Source: Deltaproteobacteria bacterium (GTDB taxonomy: Bacteria; Myxococcota_A; UBA9042; PHBI01; JACKFB01). Taken from it: a stretch of DNA of 64,000 bases. The stretch's first letter is position 1. Every line of letters begins with the position of its first letter. The stretch spans positions 231,628 through 295,627 of the forward strand of contig JACKFB010000006.1 of NCBI GenBank assembly GCA_020632695.1, written 5' to 3'. Positions 19,904 through 33,120 of this stretch are shown here, one piece after another. The position numbers and the translations under genes were made by a program. Under the pieces are notes generated by a model that worked only from the letters and a program-made list of their open reading frames with translations, made no database searches and was not told the DNA's origin.

Positions 19904-20836
19904 ATGTTGCGAGAGGCAGATCTGGATGCGGCGGTGAAGGCGTTGAGGAGCGGCCAGGTGATCGGGCTGCCCACGGAGACCGTCTACGGCGTGGCGTGCG
20001 ACGCCCGCGACCCGGCGGCCATCGCCCGCCTCTATCGGCTGAAGGGGAGGCCCGACGGGAGGCCGCTCCCGGTGCTCCTGCCGGACGCGTCGGCGCTGTC
20101 GGCCTGGTGTGCCGAGCTTCCCCCGGGGGCGGCGCTGCTCGCGGAGGCCTTCTGGCCCGGGCCGCTGACCCTGGTGCTGAGGCGGGCCGCCGGTCTGCCA
20201 GATGCCCTGACGGCGGGCGGAGACACCCTGGGCTTGCGCGTCCCCCGGCACCCGGTGGCGCTGGCGGTGCTGCGGGCCTTCGGCGGCGGGCTGGCGACGC
20301 CCTCGGCGAACCGCCACGGAGAGGTCAGCGCCACCGACGCGGCGTCGGCGCGCGAGGCCTTCGGGGGCGACCTGGAGCTGGTGCTGGACGGGGGCGCCTC
20401 CGAGCTGGGCGTCGAGTCCACCGTGGTCGATCTCAGCGGGGAGCGGCCGCGCCTCCTCCGCGCCGGGGCCATCGCCGCCGACGCCGTCGCTGCCGCGCTG
20501 GGGCTGCCCCTGGTCGGCCCCGACGCCTCGGCGCAGACGACGCGCTTCTCGGTACGCACGCCGGTCGAGATCGTGGCGCCGCAGGGCCTGGCCGCGCGCT
20601 GCGGCGAGCTCGGCGCCGCAGGTCAGCGCTTCGCTGCCCTCGCGCCGGCCGCGACCGCGCTGCCCGAGGGCGTCACCCGCGTCGCGCTGCCGGAGGATCC
20701 GTCGGAGCGGGCGCGCACCTTCTACGAGCATCTCCGCCGCGCCGACGCGCTGGGCCTCGACCGCCTCCTGGTCGTCGACCCGGGCGAGTCGGCCTGGGCC
20801 GACGCCATCCGCCAGCGCCTCCGCGCTGTCGAGTGA
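19904..20836 (+). CDS. L-threonylcarbamoyladenylate synthase, Sua5 type
   Basis: 310 residues from ATG 19904, preceded by GGAGGAGAGG. It makes threonylcarbamoyl-AMP from threonine, bicarbonate and ATP for the t6A modification of ANN-reading tRNAs. The YrdC-type domain shows LPTETVYGVACDA, the nucleotide-binding KGRPDGRPL, GLRVPRHP, TPSANRHG and LGVESTVVDL. About 110 further residues form a C-terminal Sua5-like domain (ERARTFYEHLRRADALGLDRLLV), so this is the long Sua5 form, not the short TsaC form. It is a single-gene unit ending at a hairpin. Confidence 0.95.
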   Translation: MLREADLDAAVKALRSGQVIGLPTETVYGVACDARDPAAIARLYRLKGRPDGRPLPVLLPDASALSAWCAELPPGAALLAEAFWPGPLTLVLRRAAGLPDALTAGGDTLGLRVPRHPVALAVLRAFGGGLATPSANRHGEVSATDAASAREAFGGDLELVLDGGASELGVESTVVDLSGERPRLLRAGAIAADAVAAALGLPLVGPDASAQTTRFSVRTPVEIVAPQGLAARCGELGAAGQRFAALAPAATALPEGVTRVALPEDPSERARTFYEHLRRADALGLDRLLVVDPGESAWADAIRQRLRAVE

Positions 20837-20854
20837 GCTGCCCCCGACGCAGGA

Positions 20855-20884
20855 AGGGGCGCTCCGGTCTCCCGAAGCGCCCCT
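20855..20884. terminator. hairpin between tsaC and tRNA-Glu
   Basis: The 9-base perfect arms AGGGGCGCT and AGCGCCCCT enclose a 12-base loop with further pairing inside. It lies 18 bases after the tsaC stop and just beyond the 3' end of tRNA-Glu on the other strand, so it could serve both. No U-run follows on either strand. Confidence 0.5.
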
Positions 20885-20890
20885 CCTCCA

Positions 20891-20966
20891 TGGCGTCCCC
20901 AGCGGGGTTCGAACCCGCGTTACCGGCTTGAAAGGCCAGCGTCCTGGGCCACTAGACGATGGGGAC
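20891..20966 (-). tRNA. tRNA-Glu (anticodon TTC)
   Basis: A 76-base cloverleaf with 3' CCA encoded. Acceptor arms are GTCCCCA and TGGGGAC, the anticodon loop is CTTTCAA with anticodon TTC, and the T arm is GCGGG-TTCGAAC-CCCGC. It is read after tRNA-Lys. Confidence 0.97.
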
Positions 20967-21161
20967 CCACCGAAGACGTCCACTCCGCGTGCCCGCCCCC
21001 CGATTGCTCGGGCCGGCGGCGCCCGCGGCGCCCCTGGACTGTCTCCACTCCCACTGGCGATGCGTGGGCACCGCCGATGGTCTCCTCCTTGCGTGCGACG
21101 CCGCGTCGGACGTCCGTCGTCGATCGATCTGTTCGGGCGATCGGGTCGGGCACCGGTGTGA

Positions 21162-21234
21162 TGAGCCGAGCGGGAGTCGAACCCACGACCCTCGGATTAA
21201 AAGTCCGGTGCTCTACCAACTGAGCTATCGGCCC
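21162..21234 (-). tRNA. tRNA-Lys (anticodon TTT)
   Basis: A 73-base cloverleaf. Acceptor arms are GGGCCGA and TCGGCTC with discriminator A, the D loop is AGCTCAGTTGGTAGAGC, the anticodon loop is CTTTTAA with anticodon TTT, and the T loop is TTCGACT. The next bases are TCA, so the CCA end is not encoded. Confidence 0.97.
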
Positions 21235-21245
21235 GGAACCCGCGC

Positions 21246-21271
21246 CTCATAGCCTCCGGCCGCGCCGCTCG

Positions 21272-21275
<4 letters not shown>
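21246..21275 (-). promoter_or_regulatory. candidate sigma-70 promoter of the tRNA-Lys/tRNA-Glu unit
   Basis: -35 TTGACG (21275-21270), 18-base spacer, -10 TATGAG (21251-21246). The -35 overlaps the end of carA. The predicted transcript would begin a few bases before the tRNA-Lys 5' end. Confidence 0.55.
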
Positions 21276-22452
<1,177 letters not shown>

Positions 22453-22456
<4 letters not shown>

Positions 22457-23750
22457 TCCGCTTGCTCCTCGCCGGACGCGCGCCATACCACATCGCCGCC
22501 GACCATCGTGAGGATCGCGCGCCCCCGCAGCGCCTGGCCCAGCCAGGGGGTGTTGTGCCCGCGGCTCAGCAGCGTCCCCGCCGATGGGATCCAGGTGTGG
22601 CCGGGGTCGATGGCCGTCAGATCCGCGGCCTCTCCGACGGTCAGGCCGCCGCCGCCGAGGCCCAGGACCCGTCGCGGCCCGGTGCTCAGCAGCGCCATCG
22701 CTCGCGCGCGGGTGAGCTCGCCCTCGGCCACCAGCGCCAGCACCAGCGAGAGCGCGGTCTCGACGCTGCTCATCCCCGTGGCCGCGCGCTCGAACTCCTG
22801 GCTCTTGTCCTCGAGATGCTGCGGCTGGTGGTCCGACGCGACCGCGTCGACCGTGCCGTCGGCCAGCGCCTCCCGGAGCGCGCGCCTGTCGGCTTCGCTG
22901 CGCAGGGGAGGCCGCACCTTGAGGTTGGGGTCGTAGGTCGCCAGCGCCGACGCGCCCAGGTGCAGGTGGTGCGGGGTCACGTCGCAGGTGACGGGCACGC
23001 CGCGAGCCTTGGCCTGGCGCACCAGCTCGACGGCCGCCGCCGTGCTGAGGCGCTGCAGGTGCAGCCGCGCCCCGGTCAGCTCGGCCAGCAGCAGATCGCG
23101 CGACACGGCGATGGCCTCGGCCGCCGCCGGCGTCTCGGGCAGGCCCAGCCGGGTCGACCAGGTCCCCTCGTCGCAGATCCCCGTCATGGTCGGCTCGGCC
23201 GGCGCCGTCAGCACGGTCAGCCCGAAGCCATCGGCGTACTCCAGCAGCCGCCGCATGAAGCCGGCGCTGCCCACCGGGTGCTCGCCGGTGCTCAGCGCGA
23301 CGCAGCCGCTGGCGTGGAGCTCGCCGACGGGCGCCAGGGTCTCGTGCCGCAGGCCCAGGGTCGCGGCCCCCACCGGGAGCAGCCGCGCGGCGCGGGCGTC
23401 CTTGGCCAGCGCCAGCACCTCGGCCACCACGGCGGCGCGGTCCACCACGGGCTGGGTGTCCGGTGTCGCGCAGACCTGGGTGAAGCCTCCGGCGGCCGCC
23501 GCGCGCAGGCCCGAGGACACCGTCTCCTTCTCCTCGTAGCCGGGCTCGCGGAGCGCGCAGCGCAGGTCGGTCATCCCGGCGACCAGCCAGGCGCCGTCCA
23601 GCTCCTCGACCGCGTCATCGGGCCCCGGCGTCGCCGGCCCCAGCACGACCTCGACGATGCGGCCGCCCTCGACCGCCACCGCCCCGGCGCCGTCGATGCC
23701 GCGCTCGAAGTCGACCAGGTGGCCTCCCACCAGCCAGGTGCGGCCTGCGC

Positions 23751-23754
<4 letters not shown>
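22453..23754 (-). CDS. pyrC': dihydroorotase-like protein without metal ligands (PyrC' / PyrX type)
   Basis: 433 residues from ATG 23754, overlapping the pyrB stop as ATGA. The overall match to class I dihydroorotase is clear: AWLVAGMTDLRCALREPGYEEKETV, CATPDTQPVVD, CDVTPHHLHL, DPNLKVRPPLR, ASDHQPQHLEDK and the amidohydrolase C-terminus. The HxH metal motif that should follow MTDL reads RCA. The carboxylated-Lys and His regions are altered too; the segment where active enzymes have HCED reads TAPAEP, and HxST reads QRLST. The Asp of SDHQP is kept. Non-catalytic dihydroorotases next to pyrB are known in Pseudomonas, where they are structural partners of aspartate carbamoyltransferase, and this gene fits that role. 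A true pyrC should lie elsewhere. Confidence 0.92.
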
Positions 23755-24685
<931 letters not shown>

Positions 24686-24689
<4 letters not shown>

Positions 24690-25246
24690 CGCGCTCCTCC
24701 CGGTCGGCGCAGCACCACGCGATCCTCCGGGGCTCCCTCCTCGGTGAGCTCCACCTTGACCGACTCGCCGGCCACGCTCGAGACCCGCAGGCCCACGAAG
24801 TCGGCCTGGATCGGCAGCTCGCGCATCCCGCGGTCGGCCAGCACGGCCAGGCGGATCCAGGCCGGGCGCCCGTAGTCGATGACGGCGTCCAGGGCGGCGC
24901 GGACGGTGCGCCCGGTGAAGAGCACGTCGTCCACCAGCACCACGCGCTGGCCGGTCACGTCGAAGGGCATCTCGGTGCGACCGACCACCGGCTGCGGCAG
25001 CCCGATGAGCACGTCGTCGCGGTAGAGCGTGATGTCCAGCATGCCCTCGTCGGGGCGCCGGCCCTCGTCCTGGGCGATGAGCTCGGCCAGGCGCCGGGCC
25101 AGGTGGACGCCGCCCGTGTGGATGCCCACGATGGCCATGCGATCCACGCCACCGCAGGACTCCACGATCTCACGGGCGATGCGACGGAGCGCCCGCCGGA
25201 CGCCGTCGGCATCGAGGATCAGGCGCTCGTCCGCGGCGTGAGACAT
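24686..25246 (-). CDS. pyrR: PyrR, pyrimidine operon regulator / uracil phosphoribosyltransferase
   Basis: 186 residues from ATG 25246. The PRPP-binding loop VVLVDDVLFTGRTVRAALDA is typical of PyrR, as are MAIVGIHTGGVHLARRLAEL and the DVLIGLPQPVVGRTEMPFDV region. In Bacillus, PyrR binds leader RNA to cause attenuation. Here only 3 bases separate lepB from pyrR, so there is no room for a leader attenuator directly before it; control would have to act at the promoter upstream of lepB or on translation. Confidence 0.94.
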
Positions 25247-25249
25247 ACG

Positions 25250-26323
25250 TCAGATCAACCAGTTGAGGATGCGGGAGGTGTCGCGGGCGAACCAGATGAC
25301 GAAGGCGACGCCCTTGATGTGATCGTAGGGGACCAGGCCCCAGTAGCGGCCGTCTTCCGAGCGGTCGCGGTTGTCGCCCATGACGAAGACGTGGCCTTCG
25401 GGGATGACCACGTCGGGCCAGGCGGGGTTCGACGCCGCGTCGCCGAAGTAGCGGCCCCGGCCGTCGTGCAGCGGCCAGTCGGGCATGTTCATGCAGCCGC
25501 CGACGGCGAAGTGCCCGCCGTCGCTCGCCATGTGCTGCGTGATGTAGCGGTGGTCCCCGACGGTCTCCTCCTGCTGCACACAGGCGCAGGTCCCGCTGGG
25601 GTCGATGGGGTCGTCCTGGTCGCTGTCGTAGACCGGGCAGCGGCCCACGGGCACGCCTCCGGTGGCGATCCACTCCTCGGGCGCGGTGGGCCGGGTCTGC
25701 ACCGGCTGACCGTTGACGTAGAGGATGTTGTCGTCGAGGCGGACGCGGTCGCCGGCCACGGCCACGACCCGCTTGATGTAGTCGTCGCCGTCGTGCTTGT
25801 CGCCGGGGCTGTCGAACTCGAAGACGATGATGTTGCCGCGCTCGGGCTCGCCCCAGTGGATCAGGCGGTGCGACGAGAAGGGGGCGTAGAGGCCGTAGGA
25901 GATCTTGTTGACGAAGAGGCGGTCGCCGATCTGCAGCGTCGGCAGCATCGAGCCGCTGGGGATCGAGAAGGCCTCGAAGATGAAGGAGCGGATGATCAGC
26001 GCCAGGACGATGGCCCAGGCGATGGCCTCGACGTACTCCCGCAGCATGCCCTTGCGGAAGCGCCCGAAGTGCTTCTCGAGCGCGGCGTCCAGGGCGATGG
26101 TCGCCTCGTCCACCCGCAGCGCGTCGGCCCGCGGCTTCCCCCGGCTGGGCAGCGTGGCCGCCAGCTCGGCGATCCGCTCCTCGACCGCCGCCGTCGCCGC
26201 CTTGCCGGCCACCTTCCCCTTGCGCTTGACCAGCCGCAGCGCCTCACCCTGCAGCTCGCGAGCGCGTCGGATCGCCTGCCGGCTCGCTCCGCTCTCGGCC
26301 TTGCGCGGTTGGGGAGGCGTCAT
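25250..26323 (-). CDS. lepB: signal peptidase I
   Basis: 357 residues from ATG 26323. It cleaves signal peptides at the outer face of the cytoplasmic membrane. A long basic/Ala-rich cytoplasmic lead of about 90 residues precedes one membrane helix (YVEAIAWAIVLALIIRSFIF). The catalytic Ser is in SIPSGSMLPTL, the catalytic Lys in YIKRVVAVAGD, and GDNRDRSEDGRYWG is conserved. An insertion of about 90 residues between the last two holds Cys pairs (GRCPVYDSD, GTCACVQQ, GGCMNMP) and is longer than in E. coli-type enzymes. Its place as first gene of the pyrimidine operon is unusual. Confidence 0.96.
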   Translation of the reverse strand: MTPPQPRKAESGASRQAIRRARELQGEALRLVKRKGKVAGKAATAAVEERIAELAATLPSRGKPRADALRVDEATIALDAALEKHFGRFRKGMLREYVEAIAWAIVLALIIRSFIFEAFSIPSGSMLPTLQIGDRLFVNKISYGLYAPFSSHRLIHWGEPERGNIIVFEFDSPGDKHDGDDYIKRVVAVAGDRVRLDDNILYVNGQPVQTRPTAPEEWIATGGVPVGRCPVYDSDQDDPIDPSGTCACVQQEETVGDHRYITQHMASDGGHFAVGGCMNMPDWPLHDGRGRYFGDAASNPAWPDVVIPEGHVFVMGDNRDRSEDGRYWGLVPYDHIKGVAFVIWFARDTSRILNWLI

Positions 26324-26372
26324 CCGGGCTCTGCGTCACGAGGAGAGGGTTCGAGCGTCGTCGGCCGCCCGG

Positions 26373-26401
26373 CTTATAGGGTTCGACACCCCCAGTGTCA
26401 A
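26373..26401 (-). promoter_or_regulatory. sigma-70 type promoter of the lepB-pyr operon
   Basis: A perfect -35 TTGACA (26401-26396), a 17-base spacer and -10 TATAAG (26378-26373) lie about 50 bases upstream of lepB. An inverted repeat GACAC-N5-GTGTC begins inside the -35 and extends into the spacer, a position where a repressor could act. Confidence 0.7.
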
Positions 26402-26589
26402 TCGATCGAGGCACCGTCAGCGGCGGCTGCGAACGCCGTGGGCGGCGTCGTTCGCTCGGGTCGCGTGTGCGGCGGGCCAGGAGCCCGCCTCCGTGCGCCC
26501 TCGCTCACTCCTTGCCCACGACGCCCGCAACCACCGCTGCCGGCGCCTCGGACGGGGCGCCGTTGTTGCGGGTCGTGATGATGGGGTGG

Positions 26590-26862
<273 letters not shown>

Positions 26863-26878
26863 ACTCCTCACGACACCG

Positions 26879-27592
26879 TCAGTCCTCGCGCCAGGCGCGC
26901 TCCGGGATGCCGAGGCGCAGCAAGGGGGCGCGGAAGTCGGCCGGCAGCTCGGCCTCGACGCGCACGGGGGCGCCGGTGAGGGGGTGGCGAAGCTCCAGCG
27001 TGGCGGCGTGGAGGGCCAGGCGGTGCAGGTCGTAGCTCTGGCGGAAGAGGCGGTTGTGGTCGCCCTTGCCGTAGCGGACGTCGCCGATGAGGGGGTGGCC
27101 GAGGTGCTTGAGGTGGCGGCGGACCTGGTGGCGGCGGCCGGTCTCGGGGCGGGCCTCCACCAGGGCGTAGGGACCGGGGGCGGTCACCGTGGCCAGGGTG
27201 CGCCAGGCGGTCCGGGCGGGGACCCGCGGGCCGTCCTCGCGGCGCTGGATGGGGTGGTCGATGAGGCCCGCGGGCTCGCGGGGGATGCCGCGCACCAGCG
27301 CCAGGTACCGCTTGTGGACGCGGCCCTCGGCGAAGGCCGCGCCCAGCAGGCGCGCCGACTCCGGCTGCAGGGCGAAGAGGAGCACGCCGCTGGTGGCGCG
27401 GTCGAGGCGGTGCACCGGGAAGACGCGCCCGCCGGCCAGGGCGCGGGCGAGGTCGACAGCGGTGATGGGGTCCCGGGCCTCGCCGCGGTGCACCGCCAGG
27501 CCCGAGGGCTTGGCGACCGCCAGCAGGCTCTCGTCGCGGTAGAGCGGGACCAATGCGAAGTCCGGCGCGAGGTCCGGGGGCTTCGGGGTCAC
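26879..27592 (-). CDS. RluA-family pseudouridine synthase (TruC-like)
   Basis: 237 residues from GTG 27592. It isomerises uridine to pseudouridine in RNA. The catalytic Asp is in VHRLDRATSGVLLFAL; AVAKPSGLAVHRGEA and PETGRRHQVRRHLKHLGHP are also typical. There is no S4 domain, and the length and KGDHNRLFRQ insert resemble TruC, which modifies U65 of tRNA, but an RluC/D-like rRNA target cannot be excluded. It starts 34 bases after the gcvP stop and is probably cotranscribed with it. The hexamer array begins right after its stop. Confidence 0.93.
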   Translation of the reverse strand: MTPKPPDLAPDFALVPLYRDESLLAVAKPSGLAVHRGEARDPITAVDLARALAGGRVFPVHRLDRATSGVLLFALQPESARLLGAAFAEGRVHKRYLALVRGIPREPAGLIDHPIQRREDGPRVPARTAWRTLATVTAPGPYALVEARPETGRRHQVRRHLKHLGHPLIGDVRYGKGDHNRLFRQSYDLHRLALHAATLELRHPLTGAPVRVEAELPADFRAPLLRLGIPERAWRED

Positions 27593-27626
27593 CGGCCGCC
27601 GCCCGGGGGCCTCGCGGCGGAGGGTC

Positions 27627-30548
<2,922 letters not shown>

Positions 30549-30655
30549 CGCGGAGACCTCCGTGCGTGGGCCGGACCTCGTGGGGCCGGGGCGCCCCACA
30601 TAGCGCAAGCGCGGGTCCCACCCAAGCGGGAAGATCGCAGCGGGCGGCCGCCGCG

Positions 30656-31630
30656 TCAGAACACGCGGCTGCGGTGGCCGACCGCGCGCTCGAAGAGCCA
30701 GCTCACCGCCGGGTTGGTGAAGATGTGGCGGATCTTCCACAGAGGCGAGTGGCAGCGCTCCAGCGAGAGCTGACCGGTCCACAGCTCGCTCAGCGCGTCG
30801 ACGGCGTGCCCGGCCAGCGTGTCGAGGAAGGCCTCACCCAGCTCGGCCGACGCCACCGCGGGGTGACCCGAGTAGGTCTCCTCCTCGAAGTACCGGAGCT
30901 TCACCTTGAAGCCGCGCATCAGCTCCGGGAGGGTAGGGCGGCTGCCCTTCACCAGGGCGGGCTCGCCGCGCTCGCGGAGGCGGCCGTCCACCGTGCGCTG
31001 TGGCAGGTCCTGGTAGCCCCCGGCCACGTGCTGGCCCAGCAGGTGCAGCATCAGCGAGGTCTCGACGGCGCCGCCGTGGGTGTCCCCGACCAGGTCCTCC
31101 TTCGAGACCCCGTCGAGGTGGCCGAGGATGGTGGAGAGGTCGGAGCTGCCGCCGGTCAGGCGATTGATGAGCAGCGAGAAGAGCGACACCATGCGCGCGC
31201 CGTAGCGGCGGTTGACGCGATCGCAGGCCACCTCGATGGGGACGAAGTGGCGCGGGCCGCCGTGGAAGCTGGACACCCAGATGTTCTTGAAGCCCTGGAC
31301 CGCGAGGCTGCGGCCCAGATCCTCGAGCACCCGCGTGATGGTCGAGCTGCGGAACATCACCGAGCCCACGTGGGGCAGCACGTCGGCGGCGACGTAGATG
31401 GGCGGCAGGCGCAGGAACACCGCCTCGGGGTGGCGCTCGGCCATCAGCTCGATGGCGCGGTCGGCGATGCCCTGGGCCTCCAGGTTGTCGGTGATGACAG
31501 GGAGGTGGGGCCCGTGGACCTCGAGCGGCGAGCAGGCCACGATGACGACGGCGGTGGAGCGGTCGACGGCGTCGATCTCGCGGCCGGTCATGTACTGCCA
31601 GTCGCGAACGTTGGCGGCACCTGGGGTCAT
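30656..31630 (-). CDS. creatininase-family amidohydrolase-like protein
   Basis: 324 residues from ATG 31630, with GGAG about 8 bases upstream. The metal motifs of the creatininase/MftE family are present: SPLEVHGPHLPVITDN (Glu, His, Asp), VSSFHGGPRHFVPIE (normally NGHGGN) and DTHGGAVETSLML (Glu). The second motif reads SSFHGGPR, so the usual Asn-Gly pair is changed. Relatives cleave cyclic amides or, as in mycofactocin synthesis, a peptide. The C-terminal 60 residues (SLERCHSPLWKIRHIFTNP) are an extension of unknown role. It lies 103 bases after the tetR stop and may be controlled by it. Confidence 0.85.
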   Translation of the reverse strand: MTPGAANVRDWQYMTGREIDAVDRSTAVVIVACSPLEVHGPHLPVITDNLEAQGIADRAIELMAERHPEAVFLRLPPIYVAADVLPHVGSVMFRSSTITRVLEDLGRSLAVQGFKNIWVSSFHGGPRHFVPIEVACDRVNRRYGARMVSLFSLLINRLTGGSSDLSTILGHLDGVSKEDLVGDTHGGAVETSLMLHLLGQHVAGGYQDLPQRTVDGRLRERGEPALVKGSRPTLPELMRGFKVKLRYFEEETYSGHPAVASAELGEAFLDTLAGHAVDALSELWTGQLSLERCHSPLWKIRHIFTNPAVSWLFERAVGHRSRVF

Positions 31631-31733
31631 GCGCTGTCTCCGGCCGCCCGCGTGGGCTGGCGATTGCTGTGCTCGATGATGGGGGGAGCTGCGCCCGCCC
31701 GGCTGGCGGCGCGGCCGGCTGGCGCGGGCGGGC

Positions 31734-32327
31734 TCAGCGGACCCGGCGCCCGACGCCCGACGCCAGGTGGTCGAAGGCCGCCGCGCCCAGCGCCGGCAGG
31801 TCGCCGCACTCCTCGGCCTCGAGCCAGGCGCGGATCACCGCGCGGATCATGCCCAGGATCGCCCCGGCCTCGATGGCCGCCAGGTCGGGCGGTGTGCCGT
31901 CGCGGCTCAGGGTGTGGGCGATGGCCACCTCCCAGCTCTGGTCGAGCTGGATGTCGTAGGCGATGAGGCGCGGCGACGCTTCGATGACGCGCCGCTGCAC
32001 CTCCATCTCCGCCCGCAGGCCCATGTACTCGGTGCCGATGGCCACGCAGGCGCGCCGCACCGTCTGGTAGGGGGACTCCGCGGCGGGGGCGTCGGCCAGC
32101 AGCGAGAGGAACCAGCCGAGCTGCTCCTCGTGGCGCGGGAACACCACCGACTCCTTGCTCGGGAAGTAGCGGAAGAAGGTGCGGCGCGAGACGTCGGCGC
32201 GCTGCGCGATGTCGTCGACCGTCGTCGCCTCGAAGCCCTGCCGGCTGAAGAGCGCCCACGCCGCGGCGACCAACGCGTCCCGGGTCAGCGCCTTCTTCTG
32301 CTCGCGGACCGTCGTCATGGCTTCCAT
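31734..32327 (-). CDS. TetR family transcriptional regulator
   Basis: 197 residues from ATG 32327, chosen because GGGGAGG lies about 8 bases upstream; ATG 32318 is the alternative. The N-terminal helix-turn-helix matches TetR: LTRDALVAAAWALFSRQGFE, TTVDDIAQRADVSRRTFFRYF then PSKESVV. The C-terminal ligand domain has no recognised signature. A 15-base palindrome 21 bases before the start is the probable operator, so autoregulation is likely. The creatininase-family gene follows on the same strand. Confidence 0.94.
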   Translation of the reverse strand: MEAMTTVREQKKALTRDALVAAAWALFSRQGFEATTVDDIAQRADVSRRTFFRYFPSKESVVFPRHEEQLGWFLSLLADAPAAESPYQTVRRACVAIGTEYMGLRAEMEVQRRVIEASPRLIAYDIQLDQSWEVAIAHTLSRDGTPPDLAAIEAGAILGMIRAVIRAWLEAEECGDLPALGAAAFDHLASGVGRRVR

Positions 32328-32347
32328 GGGCGAAGCCTCCCCCGCGG

Positions 32348-32362
32348 TGACACTGAGTGTCA
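32348..32362. promoter_or_regulatory. palindromic operator candidate upstream of tetR
   Basis: TGACACTGAGTGTCA is a perfect 7-base inverted repeat around one central base. It overlaps the last codon and stop of the upstream pseudouridine synthase gene and lies 20 bases before the tetR start codon. Size, symmetry and place fit a TetR-family autoregulatory site. Confidence 0.65.
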
Positions 32363-33082
32363 ATCGCCGCGCTCCGACAGGGCCAGAAGCTCCTCGGGCG
32401 AGGCGAGCCGGCAGCTCCCCGGCGCCAGATCCTCGGGCAGGGCCAGCCCCCCGATCGCTTCGCGGTGCAGCGCCAGCACGTGCCCTTCGACGGCGGCGAC
32501 CATGCGCTTGACCTGGTGCGTGCGTCCCTCCGCCAGCGTGATCTCGGCGACGCCTGGCGCCCGCCAGCGGAAGCCTGCCGGCCGGCAGCGGGTGCCGTCG
32601 GCCAGGGCGACCCCGTCGGCGAAGCGGGCGGCGAGGGTGGCCTCGTCGGTCGCGAGCATCGCCGGGCCCTCGACCGTGGCCAGATACCGCTTGGGCAGGT
32701 GCCGCGCCGGGTGGGTGAGGGCGTGGTTGAGCTGCCCGTCGGTGGTGAGCACCAGCAGCCCCGTCGTGTCCTTGTCCAGCCGCCCGGCCGGAGCGAGCGC
32801 GGGGCGTCGCCAGGTGGCGGGGACCAGGTCCAGCACCGTGCGCTCGGAGGCGTCCAAGCGCGCCGTCACGCAGCCCGCCGGCTTGTGCATCAAGAGGGTG
32901 ATCTCGGGCACCCACGGCACCGGCTCGCCGTCGCAGGTGACCTCGCTGGTGCCCGGGCGCACCGGCTGGCCGGGCTTGCGGGTGCGCTCGCCGTCCACGC
33001 TGGCGCGGCCGCTGCGGACCAGCGCGGTGGCCTGGCTGCGCGAGATGACGAGCTGTTCGGAGAGGTAGCGATCGAGGCGCAA
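32360..33082 (-). CDS. 16S rRNA/RNA pseudouridine synthase, RsuA/RluB family
   Basis: 240 residues from TTG 33082. The start is set by the S4 RNA-binding domain, which begins at once (LRLDRYLSEQLVISRSQATA) as in the family, and by the lack of ATG or GTG between it and the kinase stop 38 bases upstream. The catalytic domain has MHKPAGCVTA and the catalytic Asp in AGRLDKDTTGLLVLT, then EGRTHQVKRM. RsuA targets U516 of 16S rRNA and RluB U2605 of 23S rRNA; the sequence alone does not decide. Its stop codon is part of the tetR operator palindrome. Confidence 0.92.
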   Translation of the reverse strand: MRLDRYLSEQLVISRSQATALVRSGRASVDGERTRKPGQPVRPGTSEVTCDGEPVPWVPEITLLMHKPAGCVTARLDASERTVLDLVPATWRRPALAPAGRLDKDTTGLLVLTTDGQLNHALTHPARHLPKRYLATVEGPAMLATDEATLAARFADGVALADGTRCRPAGFRWRAPGVAEITLAEGRTHQVKRMVAAVEGHVLALHREAIGGLALPEDLAPGSCRLASPEELLALSERGD

Positions 33083-33120
33083 GGTGTGACCTGCGGGCCG
33101 GGTGGCGAGACCTCGGAGGG

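Noticed and set aside
25247..25249. A PyrR-controlled attenuator before pyrR
   Set aside because: Only 3 bases lie between lepB and pyrR.
30549..30655. A glycine riboswitch upstream of gcvP
   Set aside because: The 107-base gap shows no tandem aptamer pattern that I can recognise, only a GC-rich 7-base stem.
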